A stretch of DNA of 59,965 nucleotides from UA16 sp965661575 (lineage in GTDB: Bacteria > Bacteroidota > Bacteroidia > Flavobacteriales_D > Sanyastnellaceae), in contig CBFIEJ010000006.1 of the NCBI GenBank assembly GCA_965661575.1, forward strand, positions 1 through 59,965. Direction: 5' to 3'. The position numbers and the translations under genes were made by a program. Shown here piece after piece: positions 52,169 through 59,965 of this stretch. Below the pieces are notes generated by a model, which was not told the origin of the DNA, made no database searches, and worked only from the letters and a program-made list of their open reading frames with translations. How positions within the stretch are numbered: position 1 is the first letter of the stretch; each line of letters starts with the position of its first letter.

Positions 52169-53635
52169 TCAGTTGTCGAATATGGGTTCTAAGTGAAGGA
52201 TACTGGATGCACCTTCGATCGCAACGAAGATTTCGCCTTGAGAATTGCGGGCAATGTCTCGGACTCGGCCGATTCCATTGAGTAGTTTTTCCCGCTGAAT
52301 CACGCGTCCTGAACCATCCAGCGAAAGGCGTTCAAGGTATTCAAAACTCAGCGATCCTACGAGCAGATTGTCTTGCCACTGCATCGGCCATTTTTCCCCC
52401 ACTACGACTTCCATGCCACACGCCCCAATGGAGGGGAGCCAATAATACAAGGGCTGTTCCATTCCGGTTTTTGCGGTATCACGGGTGATGATGGTGCCAC
52501 TGTAGTTTCTTCCAAACGTGATTTCGGGCCACCCGTAGTTCGCTCCTTTTTGAAGGACATTGATTTCATCGCCGCCCTTGGGACCGTGCTCATGTGTCCA
52601 CACGGAACCGGTTTCGGGATGAACGAACATGCCTTGTGGATTTCGATGTCCCCACGACCAAATCGAGGGGATGGCCTCCGGAAAATCGACGAATGGGTTG
52701 TCCTCGGGAATGCTGCCGTCTGGATGAAGTCGGTGAACTTTACCAGGGTAGGTTTGCAACGTTTGCGGATGAATATCGCGCATGCCTCTCTCTCCGCAAG
52801 TGACATAAAGCATCTGGTCAAGGCCCATGGCGAGACGACTCCCATAGTGCCGATGTGTTTTTGCGTAAGGAGTCGCGACCATTAGCGTCTGCCATTCTGA
52901 AACCGAGAATCCTTGGTCAGAACGATTCAATGTCCCGCGCACCACAGCTGTTGCCGATCGTTTGTCATCGTCCGGATGATTTTTGCTGTAGGTGAGGTAA
53001 ATCCAAGGGGTTGAAGTTTGGGGATCGTTCCAAACCATCACGTCCAATAAACCACCTTGTCCCTTGACGTGGAAGTCTTCGGGTAAGCCGAGAATGGGTT
53101 GCTTGACGCCGGCTTCAAGCACCCAGAGATTGCCTTCCCGCTCGGTGAAAATCAAGGTCGAGTCGTTGAGGAAGTCCATTCCCCATGGAGTGCCCAGTCC
53201 GTCTGCAACCACATTGGCGCGCAACTTCAAGTCAGACGCTTGAATCAATTGAGGGGGGGCGGGCCTAAATTGGGCTGATTCGGACGCTTTCTCGAGTAAA
53301 AAGGCTGCAATATCTTCGATTTCACGGGGAGCAAGCACGTCCCCGTAGGCAGGCATCCCAAGCAGCGCATAGCCAGTGGCAATGATGCGCTCGATGTCGT
53401 TCTGTTGGCTTCCGAGTTTCCATGTTCTCTGAACGAAGTCGCGACCATTGAGGCCATGACAGTCTGCGCACCACTTGGCATACAGCTCTTCTCCATTCTT
53501 GTTTTGGCTCAAATCATTGCTGTTGAAGTCGCGGGGAATGCTGGCGATTCCTTTGTCGTCCTCTTCGGGTTCAAAAAAAGCAAGTGACGCCGAAACGATG
53601 GCAACCGGAATGAGAAGTACAAGAGGGTAGCGCAT
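52169..53635 (-). CDS. Cytochrome c domain fused to PQQ-dependent sugar dehydrogenase
   Basis: 488 residues, exported by an N-terminal signal/anchor. Residues ~45-118 form a class I cytochrome c with heme motif CADCH (C56-H60) and a likely axial Met94 in LLGMPAYG. Residues ~130-485 form a soluble aldose dehydrogenase/glucose-sorbosone dehydrogenase propeller (GLGTPWGMDFL, GQGGLLDVMV, HRHYGSRLAMG, HRNPQGMF, HEHGPKGGDEIN). It oxidises a sugar in the periplasm and the attached heme could carry electrons straight to the chain. The methyltransferase gene lies 8 bp upstream. Confidence 0.92.
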   Translation of the reverse strand: MRYPLVLLIPVAIVSASLAFFEPEEDDKGIASIPRDFNSNDLSQNKNGEELYAKWCADCHGLNGRDFVQRTWKLGSQQNDIERIIATGYALLGMPAYGDVLAPREIEDIAAFLLEKASESAQFRPAPPQLIQASDLKLRANVVADGLGTPWGMDFLNDSTLIFTEREGNLWVLEAGVKQPILGLPEDFHVKGQGGLLDVMVWNDPQTSTPWIYLTYSKNHPDDDKRSATAVVRGTLNRSDQGFSVSEWQTLMVATPYAKTHRHYGSRLAMGLDQMLYVTCGERGMRDIHPQTLQTYPGKVHRLHPDGSIPEDNPFVDFPEAIPSIWSWGHRNPQGMFVHPETGSVWTHEHGPKGGDEINVLQKGANYGWPEITFGRNYSGTIITRDTAKTGMEQPLYYWLPSIGACGMEVVVGEKWPMQWQDNLLVGSLSFEYLERLSLDGSGRVIQREKLLNGIGRVRDIARNSQGEIFVAIEGASSILHLEPIFDN

Positions 53636-53643
53636 GCTGATAT

Positions 53644-54261
53644 CTATTTCGATGATTTTGGAGCTGAGCCGACCATTCGAATGATCTCCGCTTCGCCTTG
53701 ATGAAAGGGGCCTTCATCCAATGTGGTCCGCATGGTTTCGAGCTGTTCAATGATCAACCCATCAAAATCTTCTTCAAGCTGTGCTTTGTTGAATAGCATG
53801 GCGGCATCTTTTGGACCGCCTGATTTCAGTCTGAGTTGACGGGAATTGAACCCCTCCAGAATGAGCTTTCCTCCGGGCTTTAGCCATGACAAGGCTTTGC
53901 GGTGAAACAATCTGCGCTGGTCTTCGGGCATATGAGCATAAAAAAGACCCACAACGTCATGTCCGTTGGCCAATTCACTGCGCCATTCGAAGGCATCTGC
54001 AACATGCGTTTTGACCAAGTTTTCGACTCCGGCGGTTCTGCACCAGCGCGCGCACGTGTTCATTCCCACTTGACTCGAATCGAAGGCATCAACGGACCAT
54101 CCCTGCTGCGCAGCCCAGAGGGCATTTCGACCTTCTCCCTCGCAGGGGAGCAATGCACTCCGACCTTTGCATTTGACCAATTCTTGAGCCCAGAATGGGT
54201 TTGGTAGCTTGCCATAAGCGCCTTCCGTGGCAGTGTAGCGTTCGTCCCAATGCGCTTTCAT
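53644..54261 (-). CDS. Class I SAM-dependent methyltransferase
   Basis: 205 residues. WDERYTATEGAYGKLPNPF is the start motif of thiopurine/TehB-type methyltransferases. The SAM loop reads ALLPCEGEGRNALWAAQQGWSVDAFDSS, with the acidic residue of motif II in FDSS. LSWLKPGGKLILEGF is the post-motif strand. Substrate unknown. First gene of the minus-strand group; its promoter region is shared with the divergent aldehyde dehydrogenase. Confidence 0.88.
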   Translation of the reverse strand: MKAHWDERYTATEGAYGKLPNPFWAQELVKCKGRSALLPCEGEGRNALWAAQQGWSVDAFDSSQVGMNTCARWCRTAGVENLVKTHVADAFEWRSELANGHDVVGLFYAHMPEDQRRLFHRKALSWLKPGGKLILEGFNSRQLRLKSGGPKDAAMLFNKAQLEEDFDGLIIEQLETMRTTLDEGPFHQGEAEIIRMVGSAPKSSK

Positions 54262-54271
54262 TCGTCGAATT

Positions 54272-54286
54272 TCTGAAAAATTCAGA
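54272..54286. promoter_or_regulatory. Perfect inverted repeat in divergent promoter region (candidate operator)
   Basis: TCTGAA-AAA-TTCAGA lies in the 69-bp gap between the divergent methyltransferase and aldehyde dehydrogenase starts. It is short enough to occur by chance, but the position suits a regulator site. No regulator gene is near. Confidence 0.3.
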
Positions 54287-54330
54287 GGAATTTGACGGTA
54301 GAACCTGTTAGATTACCACAAATTCACCAC

Positions 54331-55758
54331 ATGTCTGGAGCCATCTTGCCTTTGTCACCTTCGATCAGTTTGATGAACGAAGCTTTTGATGATTTACGAA
54401 ATCGATCAAACGAGCAACGCTCACTGAGCGCCAAGCAACGGATCAAGCGGCTTGACGCATTGTATGCAGAAGTATGGCGTCGGCGCGATGACCTCAAATC
54501 CGCCATGTGGGAGGATTTTAGAAAGCCGGGAGAGGAGGTTGATTTGACTGAGATTTTCGTGATAAAATCCGAAATCAAAGCGGTGAAAAAATCACTGCGC
54601 AAGTGGATGAAGCCACGCCGAGTTTCAGGAGGCTTGGCGCATCTTGGTTCTGCATCGTGGATTCGTTACGAAGCCAAGGGCGTTGCACTGATCATTGCTC
54701 CCTGGAACTATCCTATGCAATTGGTGTTTCGTCCGTTGATTGCAGCCATCGCGGCGGGGTGTACTGCCATGCTAAAGCCATCAGAATTGACGAATAAGAC
54801 AGCGCAGGTTGTTGCGGAAATCGTGGCTTCAGTTTTTCCCGCCAATGAAGTATCCGTGGTTCAGGGAGGTGTGGATACCGCCTCGCATCTTTTGTCATTG
54901 CCATTCAATCATATGTACTTCACGGGTTCACCCGAAGTCGGGAAAATCGTGATGCGCGCCGCGGCGGAGCACCCTTGCAGTGTCACGCTAGAGCTCGGTG
55001 GAAAGTCGCCGGTCATTGTGGATGAGTCAGCGCCCTTAGCAGCCACTGCCAAGAAGATTGCCTGGGCCAAGCTCTCGAATGCGGGCCAAATCTGTGTTGC
55101 GCCTGATTACATTTTTGTGCCACGGGTTATGGAAGCGGAATTTGTAGAGGCTTTGCGAAATGCAATGACTGAGCTCTATCCTGGAACGGTTGCTGAAAAT
55201 CCCGATTACCAGCGCATTGTCAAGGACGTGCATGCAGAGCGTTTGCTTGGATTGATTGATGACGCAGTGGCCAAGGGTGCAACGTTGGCACATGGAGGTC
55301 AAAGCGACGCTAAGGCTTGCCTCGTTCATCCAACCATATTGTCAGATCTGTCACCTGACGCGAAAATCATGGAGGAAGAAGTGTTTGGACCAGTATTGCC
55401 CATCATTCCATACGACGATTTGGAGGAGGTGGTGACGGCGGTAAACAGCCGACCTGTTCCATTGGCCTTGTACATTTACAGCAAGCGCAGCCGGTTCGTT
55501 GACCGCGTGCTCAATTCCATTCAGTCGGGCGGAGCGAGCATCAATAATTCAGTCATTCACGTATCGAGCAATCAATTGCCGTTTGGAGGACACGGCAACA
55601 GTGGGATTGGGTCGGGCCATGGTGAATATGGTTTCAGAGAATTCACGCACATGCGGGGAGTTTACGAGCAGCGAGTGGACGGCGCGGCATCTTTGCTGAT
55701 GCCACCTTACACGCCTTGGAAGACAAAGGTGATTGATCGGTTGCTACGCTGGCTTTGA
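54331..55758 (+). CDS. Aldehyde dehydrogenase (class 3-like)
   Basis: 475 residues from ATG 54331; TTG 54292 and ATG 54373 are alternatives. It oxidises aldehydes with NAD(P). Motifs: IIAPWNYPMQLVFRPLIAAIAAG, YFTGSPEVGK, base Glu in LELGGKSPVIV, catalytic Cys in NAGQICVAPDY, and EEEVFGPVLPI. The C-terminus ends with a hydrophobic PPYTPWKTKVIDRLLRWL, as in class 3 (fatty-aldehyde) enzymes that sit on membranes. Substrate not known. Confidence 0.93.
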   Translation: MSGAILPLSPSISLMNEAFDDLRNRSNEQRSLSAKQRIKRLDALYAEVWRRRDDLKSAMWEDFRKPGEEVDLTEIFVIKSEIKAVKKSLRKWMKPRRVSGGLAHLGSASWIRYEAKGVALIIAPWNYPMQLVFRPLIAAIAAGCTAMLKPSELTNKTAQVVAEIVASVFPANEVSVVQGGVDTASHLLSLPFNHMYFTGSPEVGKIVMRAAAEHPCSVTLELGGKSPVIVDESAPLAATAKKIAWAKLSNAGQICVAPDYIFVPRVMEAEFVEALRNAMTELYPGTVAENPDYQRIVKDVHAERLLGLIDDAVAKGATLAHGGQSDAKACLVHPTILSDLSPDAKIMEEEVFGPVLPIIPYDDLEEVVTAVNSRPVPLALYIYSKRSRFVDRVLNSIQSGGASINNSVIHVSSNQLPFGGHGNSGIGSGHGEYGFREFTHMRGVYEQRVDGAASLLMPPYTPWKTKVIDRLLRWL

Positions 55759-55800
55759 GTTTGGTCTTCTGATGCTTTCTTTGTCTCTCATCCTGTGAAC

Positions 55801-57675
55801 ATGCGTGTACGATCCATTTGCCTCTTGGCGCTTGCTTTCCATTTCACTTCGACATTTGGCTTGACTCAGTCACCGGTTGATCGAGTTGACCCCCCGCATT
55901 GGTGGGTGGGCATGCCAGTGGACACTCTGCAAATCATGGTGCATGGATTGGGGATCGGAGAATTGCAGCCAGTCATTGATTATCCCGGCGTTGAGCTCAT
56001 CCGTGTTCCTCGCCGTGGGGTGAGCGAGAATTACCAGTTTCTCTATTTGCATGTTGCTCAAGAGGCGCCTGCTGGAACCCTCCTCATTGAATGGTTGGAT
56101 GCTCTTGATGGAAACAAAAAACAGTTCGGAAGCACTTCGTTTGAGTTGAAACAAAGGGAAAAGCAAGCAAGTTCGAATGCACAAGGCTACAGTCAGGCCG
56201 ATGCGATCTGCTTGATCACACCGGATCGCTTTGCCAATGGAGATCCAAGCAATGACGAAGTAGCGGGTATGTTAGAAGGGGTTGATCGATCGAATGATCA
56301 TGGACGTCATGGTGGAGACTTAGCTGGGATAGAATCGCATTTGGGCTACCTGGATAGCATGGGATTTACGGCCGTGTGGCTCAATCCGGTCTTGGAGAAT
56401 AATCAACCGCAATGGTCGTATCACGGTTATGCTACGACGGACTATTACCGGGTGGATCCGCGCTTTGGAACCAATGCGGAGTACAAGGCGTTGGCGCAGG
56501 CCGCAAGGGAGCGTGGGATGAAGCTCATCATGGATATGATCATGAACCATTGCGGTTCTGAACATCCATGGATGCGAGATTTGCCAACGTCCGATTGGAT
56601 CAACAACAGCGCTGAATTCACTCCGACGACGCACCGGCGCACGACCTTGCGCGATCCTTATGCGTCGCAGTCCGATGTCAAAGGATTTTCAGACGGTTGG
56701 TTTGTGAAAGAGATGCCGGACTTGAACCAGCGTCAGCCACTGCTTGCAGATTACCTCATCCAAAATTCAATTTGGTGGATTGAATTGCTGGGACTTGGTG
56801 GCATTCGCATGGACACTTATCCTTACTCCGATCCTGCCTTCATGGCGCGCTGGAGTTGTGAAGTGATGGCAGCTTACCCCAACTTCAATATGTGTGGCGA
56901 AGAATGGAGTTTGAGTCCATCTACCTTGGCGTATTGGCAGGCAGGTTCAAAGAATACGGATGGTTATGAATCCTGCTTGCCGGGCTTGTTGGATTTTCCG
57001 CTGCATCACGCATTCATCCAATGCATGAATGAGCAGGAGGCGTGGCATTCCAATTGGGTGCGACTCTACGAAATGTTGGGGAATGATTACCTGTATCCTC
57101 GGCCTGAGGATCATGTCATTTTTCCGGACAACCACGATATGAGCCGAATTCACACGCAACTGGGAGATGACATCAAGAAGTCGCGAATTGCCCTGTATTT
57201 CTTTGCCACGATGCGCGGTACACCTCAATTTTATTACGGTACGGAGATTTTGATGACCAATACCGGCGACGACAGCCACGGAAACATTCGAAGTGATTTT
57301 CCAGGGGGATGGCATGGGGATGAGATGAATGGTTTTTCTGGCCAAGCACTTTCGGAAGCGTCGAGGGCCTTTCAAAACGAAATGCGTCAATTGTTGCGCT
57401 GGAGGAAAACAGCAAGCGCGGTCCATTACGGACGATTGATGCATTTTGTTCCTGAAGCGGGCACTTATGTCTACTTCCGCTTTGATGAATCGCAAACGGT
57501 TATGGTGGTTTTGAACCAATCTGACGATTCTGAAGCATTGGATTTGGCGCGTTTCGATGAGGTGCTGAATGGCCGCCGCTCCTTGCGCAATGCGCTGAAC
57601 GGAGAGGTTGTGCACGAAGGGAAAGGAGATTTCTCGGTTCCAGCGGGTTCGGCGTTGGTATTGGAGGTGGATTGA
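55801..57675 (+). CDS. GH13 alpha-amylase family enzyme with cyclomaltodextrinase N-domain
   Basis: 624 residues from ATG 55801, signal peptide ending near FGLTQS. An N-terminal Ig-like Cyc-maltodext_N domain (~25-120, PHWWVGMPVDTLQIMVHG) precedes the barrel. Catalytic nucleophile Asp338 is in GGIRMDTYPY, acid/base Glu367 in MCGEEW, and transition-state Asp446 in FPDNHDMSR. FGTNAEYKALAQAARERGMKLIMDMIMNHCG is the conserved region I/II neighbourhood. It degrades maltodextrins or cyclodextrins in the periplasm. A C-terminal beta domain completes it. Confidence 0.94.
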   Translation: MRVRSICLLALAFHFTSTFGLTQSPVDRVDPPHWWVGMPVDTLQIMVHGLGIGELQPVIDYPGVELIRVPRRGVSENYQFLYLHVAQEAPAGTLLIEWLDALDGNKKQFGSTSFELKQREKQASSNAQGYSQADAICLITPDRFANGDPSNDEVAGMLEGVDRSNDHGRHGGDLAGIESHLGYLDSMGFTAVWLNPVLENNQPQWSYHGYATTDYYRVDPRFGTNAEYKALAQAARERGMKLIMDMIMNHCGSEHPWMRDLPTSDWINNSAEFTPTTHRRTTLRDPYASQSDVKGFSDGWFVKEMPDLNQRQPLLADYLIQNSIWWIELLGLGGIRMDTYPYSDPAFMARWSCEVMAAYPNFNMCGEEWSLSPSTLAYWQAGSKNTDGYESCLPGLLDFPLHHAFIQCMNEQEAWHSNWVRLYEMLGNDYLYPRPEDHVIFPDNHDMSRIHTQLGDDIKKSRIALYFFATMRGTPQFYYGTEILMTNTGDDSHGNIRSDFPGGWHGDEMNGFSGQALSEASRAFQNEMRQLLRWRKTASAVHYGRLMHFVPEAGTYVYFRFDESQTVMVVLNQSDDSEALDLARFDEVLNGRRSLRNALNGEVVHEGKGDFSVPAGSALVLEVD

Positions 57676-57784
57676 TGCATAGCATACTCAGCAGGACAGG
57701 TTGCTCACCGAAGCCTGTGAACTTCTCTTTGAATTGCGATTCTCATCCGCTTAAATGCAATTTATATTCGCTCAAAATCTAAGC

Positions 57785-58399
57785 ATGAGCAAGAACGTTT
57801 CGGTCGTACTGTTGGGCTTCATCTTTTCTCTTTCAGCCAATGCTCAAGTTGCAAGTTCTGAATCTTGGCAACCAGACTTCAACCGAGATGAGCTTTTGTC
57901 GATGCCTGACCTCCTGCCACTTTTGGGACATTTCGGTTCAGCGTGGAATGCTCAACCTGAAGCGAACGACTCACGTCAAGCGTTGGACATTGCAGTGCTC
58001 GATTGGACGGGACAAGAAGGGCAGGCGTTGATCTTGCGTTCATCGGCTGACGTGGTGGTGCTCAGGGCCGGAGTTAATGATGGTTCGGACCCGCAGCAAA
58101 GAAGCACTGGAATTCGACATGTTTTGGTTGAAAGTTGGTTGCCTCCGACGGAATCAAGCGATGCATTGGAAGTCTACGAGCAGATGCCCATGAAATCACA
58201 GGTGCTGCTCTTGGATGCCGGTAGGGATCAGCACGGGAACCCCATGCCTTTTGGGACCCGTTATATTTTGCATTTCCCCGATGGGTCCAAGGGTGAGGTT
58301 TCCACAAACAGCATGGGATCCATGAGTGTCTCTGGAAAATCACTGCGCACCATGGCCCAACTGCTGCATGCAGGTGGACAGGTTTTCTTTCTGCCTTGA
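57785..58399 (+). CDS. Secreted hypothetical protein with dockerin/EF-hand-like segment
   Basis: 204 residues from ATG 57785, with a signal peptide MSKNVSVVLLGFIFSLSANAQ. Just after the signal is DFNRDELLSMPDLLPLLGHFGSAWN, an EF-hand-like DxNxDxxxxxxDLLxLLxxFG unit. It matches the tail of the haloperoxidase fusion. The rest has no recognised domain. Function unknown; it may bind calcium or a surface partner. It follows the amylase by 110 bp. Confidence 0.7.
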   Translation: MSKNVSVVLLGFIFSLSANAQVASSESWQPDFNRDELLSMPDLLPLLGHFGSAWNAQPEANDSRQALDIAVLDWTGQEGQALILRSSADVVVLRAGVNDGSDPQQRSTGIRHVLVESWLPPTESSDALEVYEQMPMKSQVLLLDAGRDQHGNPMPFGTRYILHFPDGSKGEVSTNSMGSMSVSGKSLRTMAQLLHAGGQVFFLP

Positions 58400-58506
58400 C
58401 GACGCGTACCGCCATGAAGTTATTAAAACCAATGCGTGCACTTTGATGACGCCCCTGCGAACCAATTTCAGCGGTTAATTCTTACCTTTCAAAAAAATTA
58501 GAAATC

Positions 58507-58968
58507 CTGGGAAGATCACAACAATCATTCGGAAAGCGCGAACGCGAACTAAAGCGTGAAAAAAAGCGCAAAGAGAAAGAGGCCAAGAAGTTGGCGCGAT
58601 CAGAGAACAAGTCAAGCCTGGACGATGACAGCATGATTGCTTATGTCGATGCTTACGGCAACGTGACCGACACTCCACCGGATCCTGCTGAGAAGGAAGA
58701 AATCAATGCGGAAGACATTGAGTTGGGAATTCCAAAGAAAGAAAAGTTGCCAGATGATGCTCCGCGAATCGGAATTGTTTCATTCTTCAATGATTCGAAA
58801 GGATTCGGGTTCATTCGAGACTTGGATTCTCGGGAGAGCATTTTCGTGCACATCAACAATGTCGAAGGAGAGATCAAGGAAGATTCAAAGGTTTCATTCG
58901 AAGTCGAGCAGGGGCCCCGAGGCTTGGCTGCTGTCAAGGTTGAGCTTTACAAAGACCCGCCTCAATAG
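58507..58968 (+). CDS. Cold-shock-domain protein with non-AUG (CTG) start
   Basis: 153 residues if started at CTG 58507. The frame upstream of the tracked TTG (58591) is open and encodes LGRSQQSFGKRERELKREKKRKEKEAKK. This aligns with the conserved basic N-terminus (MGRSxxxFxKKExEK) I recall from Flavobacterial homologues, with CTG in place of the initial Met. No ATG exists in the region; ATC 58504 is the other option. Middle: acidic linker with DDDSMIAYVDAYGNV. C-terminal CSD (~90-150) has RNP-type KGFGFIRD and SIFVHINN. An RNA-binding protein. A TACCTTTC box lies at 58483-58490. Confidence 0.8.
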   Translation: MGRSQQSFGKRERELKREKKRKEKEAKKLARSENKSSLDDDSMIAYVDAYGNVTDTPPDPAEKEEINAEDIELGIPKKEKLPDDAPRIGIVSFFNDSKGFGFIRDLDSRESIFVHINNVEGEIKEDSKVSFEVEQGPRGLAAVKVELYKDPPQ

Positions 58969-59229
58969 ATGGATGCGAAGTTGGCCCAGCGCTGACTTAC
59001 TTTCCGATGCAGAAAGTAAACAATACTGACTATCAGTGCTTTATTGATTTGAGGTACAAATGGGGTACAATTAGACTTTCAAAACCGTGTTTCGTTGGCT
59101 TACAATTCAATTGATGTGCAAGCTCTTTAGCAGGGATGAATTCATTCGTCTGGTGGGGTTCTGGGGACGATAACATGAGTACCAAGACAGCTTCAGATTA
59201 GCGCTGAGCAGGGCGAGCAAGATAGGGCG
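58969..59229. other. 261-bp intergenic region with two GGTACAA direct repeats
   Basis: No ORF or clear RNA. GGTACAA occurs at 59053-59059 and 59064-59070, eleven bases apart (one helical turn) in GGTACAAATGGGGTACAA. It could be a protein-binding site; I see no integrase or attachment-site partner. Confidence 0.3.
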
Positions 59230-59965
59230 TTAGTCCTTTAAGCAACGGATGGACAAGCCTCTCCATTCGTATGACCAGCTTCGACTGATTCCCTCAAAGC
59301 CCGATTGAAGTCGCCTTGTTCTCTGGTAGTAAGTGTTTGGCAAAGAGCACCAATATTGAGTCGTGTTACCTTGAGCGTCAAAACTTCCGCCTCCGAAACC
59401 AGCAGGTAAAGCAGAAAAACCAAACTGATTAGTGCCGAGCCACCATTGTTCAGACATCAGTTTACGCCCTTCGCTATCGGTTTCTCTCCAACCTTCAGTT
59501 GCGACCAAGTTTTCACTCATTCCAATTTCCAGTTCGAGAGCCATGAATTCTTCATCTGTAGGGACATGCCAGCCTGCAGGGCATATGCCTCTTGAATCTT
59601 CTACAGCAAAATAATTGTATAACCTGCCATAAAGATCCAGGTTACCTTCATTTTCTCCGTAGTAATTCTGAGCCCCTTCTGTTGTCGATTCCCATGCTTC
59701 ACTTCCCCATAATTCTGGANNNNNNNNNNCTGAGATTCTCAGCAAACCAGCACTGTTCTCCGATCTGAACTGTAGCGTAAGAATAACCGTGGTATTCAAT
59801 GGAATCAACCCAACAAGTAAAATCGCAAATGCCATCACCATTTTCGTCAGATTCACACCATCCATCGCAAATTCCTAGCGCATCAGAGTAGGCACAAGGC
59901 ACTGAAGGGTTCGAATCGAAATTGCAGGAATTAACATCCGTGCAATCATCAACAGAATCCCATAT
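59230..59965 (-). CDS. FISUMP-domain secreted protein, partial and broken by an assembly gap
   Basis: The gene runs off the right edge. The 5' part (right side) encodes a Cys-rich repeat (SVDDCTDVNSCNF..., GICDGWCESDENGDGICDF) followed by EYHGYSYATVQIGEQCWFAENL, the FISUMP domain start. After ten Ns the domain continues in another frame: YGRLYNYFAVEDSRGICPAGWHVPTDEEF, then FSALPAGFGG and YWCSLPN, ending GLSIRCLKD. The frame change is explained by a placeholder gap of unknown length, not a true frameshift. FISUMP proteins are secreted; function unknown. Confidence 0.85.
59720..59729. other. Assembly gap (10 N)
   Basis: Ten Ns inside the FISUMP gene. The frames on the two sides disagree by one base, so the true gap length is not ten; probably some tens of bases are missing. 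Confidence 0.98.

Noticed and set aside
56947..57615. 222-aa minus-strand ORF in the amylase gene
   Set aside because: Antisense to the GH13 catalytic region, which has all three catalytic residues intact.
59040..59229. Phage or integron attachment site
   Set aside because: Only a short direct repeat; no integrase, tRNA end or second att copy is seen.
59230..59902. Two separate truncated FISUMP pseudogenes
   Set aside because: Parts complement each other within one domain and are split by an N gap; an assembly artefact explains it better.
1..59965. CRISPR array, insertion sequence, tRNA or rRNA
   Set aside because: No spaced repeats, transposase, or tRNA-like cloverleaf found by reading; a tRNAscan or IS search would settle it.

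Overview
The window is from a member of the Bacteroidota, most likely a marine Flavobacteriales or Cryomorphaceae-like lineage; the exact family is my inference. The signs are type IX secretion sorting domains (both the type A 'PNP' tail and the type B gliding-associated tail), Cys-rich repeats of the form CxxxxACNY...DDGSC in secreted proteins, a TonB-dependent receptor with a carboxypeptidase-like N-domain, many Bacteroidota-restricted families (DUF3127, DUF3078, DUF3467, TIGR02757, BatA), few Shine-Dalgarno sites, and the Bacteroidota promoter element TAnnTTTG before many genes. Ten Ns at 59720-59729 mark an assembly gap. I see no tRNA, rRNA, insertion sequence, prophage or CRISPR array.

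Layout. 1-7.1 kb: the end of a type IX cargo protein, then a minus-strand operon for a lamin-tail protein, a TonB-dependent receptor and a secreted two-HKD phospholipase D/nuclease-like protein. 7.1-14.2 kb: a plus-strand cluster with a YjbR protein, a sodium:solute symporter, a GHMP sugar kinase, a nucleotidyltransferase fused to CutC, and a GH20 hexosaminidase lipoprotein; it reads as uptake, phosphorylation and activation of an amino sugar released by GH20. 14.2-18 kb: a 1240-residue secreted protein joining FG-GAP repeats, an ASPIC/UnbV domain, a vanadium-haloperoxidase-type domain and dockerin-like EF-hands. 18-18.6 kb: a possible small RNA and rpsT. 18.6-24 kb: radC, UDP-GlcNAc 2-epimerase, a polysaccharide deacetylase, upp, a membrane protein, a YjjG-type phosphatase and DUF3467. 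24-28.2 kb: a dihydroorotase homologue with a degenerate metal site plus a BatA/VWA protein, divergent from TIGR02757.

28.2-34 kb is a long minus-strand run: TPR, phosphosulfolactate synthase, rhodanese, DUF368, aroE, murQ and a conserved hypothetical. 34-39 kb: glmM, a cysteine desulfurase, GH3 and a deoxynucleoside kinase. 39-42.5 kb, minus strand: membrane pyrophosphatase and pdhB. 42.6-49.8 kb: etfBA, a DUF151 nuclease, purE, flavin reductase, DUF3127, M16 peptidase and an MFS transporter. 50-54.3 kb, minus strand: fabD, DUF3078, a cytochrome c-sugar dehydrogenase fusion and a methyltransferase. 54.3-59 kb: aldehyde dehydrogenase, GH13 amylase, a secreted EF-hand-like protein and a cold-shock-domain protein whose start appears to be non-AUG. 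The window ends in a FISUMP-domain gene broken by the N gap.

Most of this is housekeeping. The most notable points are: (1) a repeated TAnnTTTG-N3-7-start-codon arrangement, which implies many leaderless transcripts; (2) the nucleotidyltransferase::CutC fusion inside an amino-sugar cluster; (3) the FG-GAP/haloperoxidase fusion; (4) the LTD/TonB receptor/PLD operon; (5) the candidate CTG start of the cold-shock-domain gene; and (6) a terminator-ended candidate small RNA upstream of rpsT.
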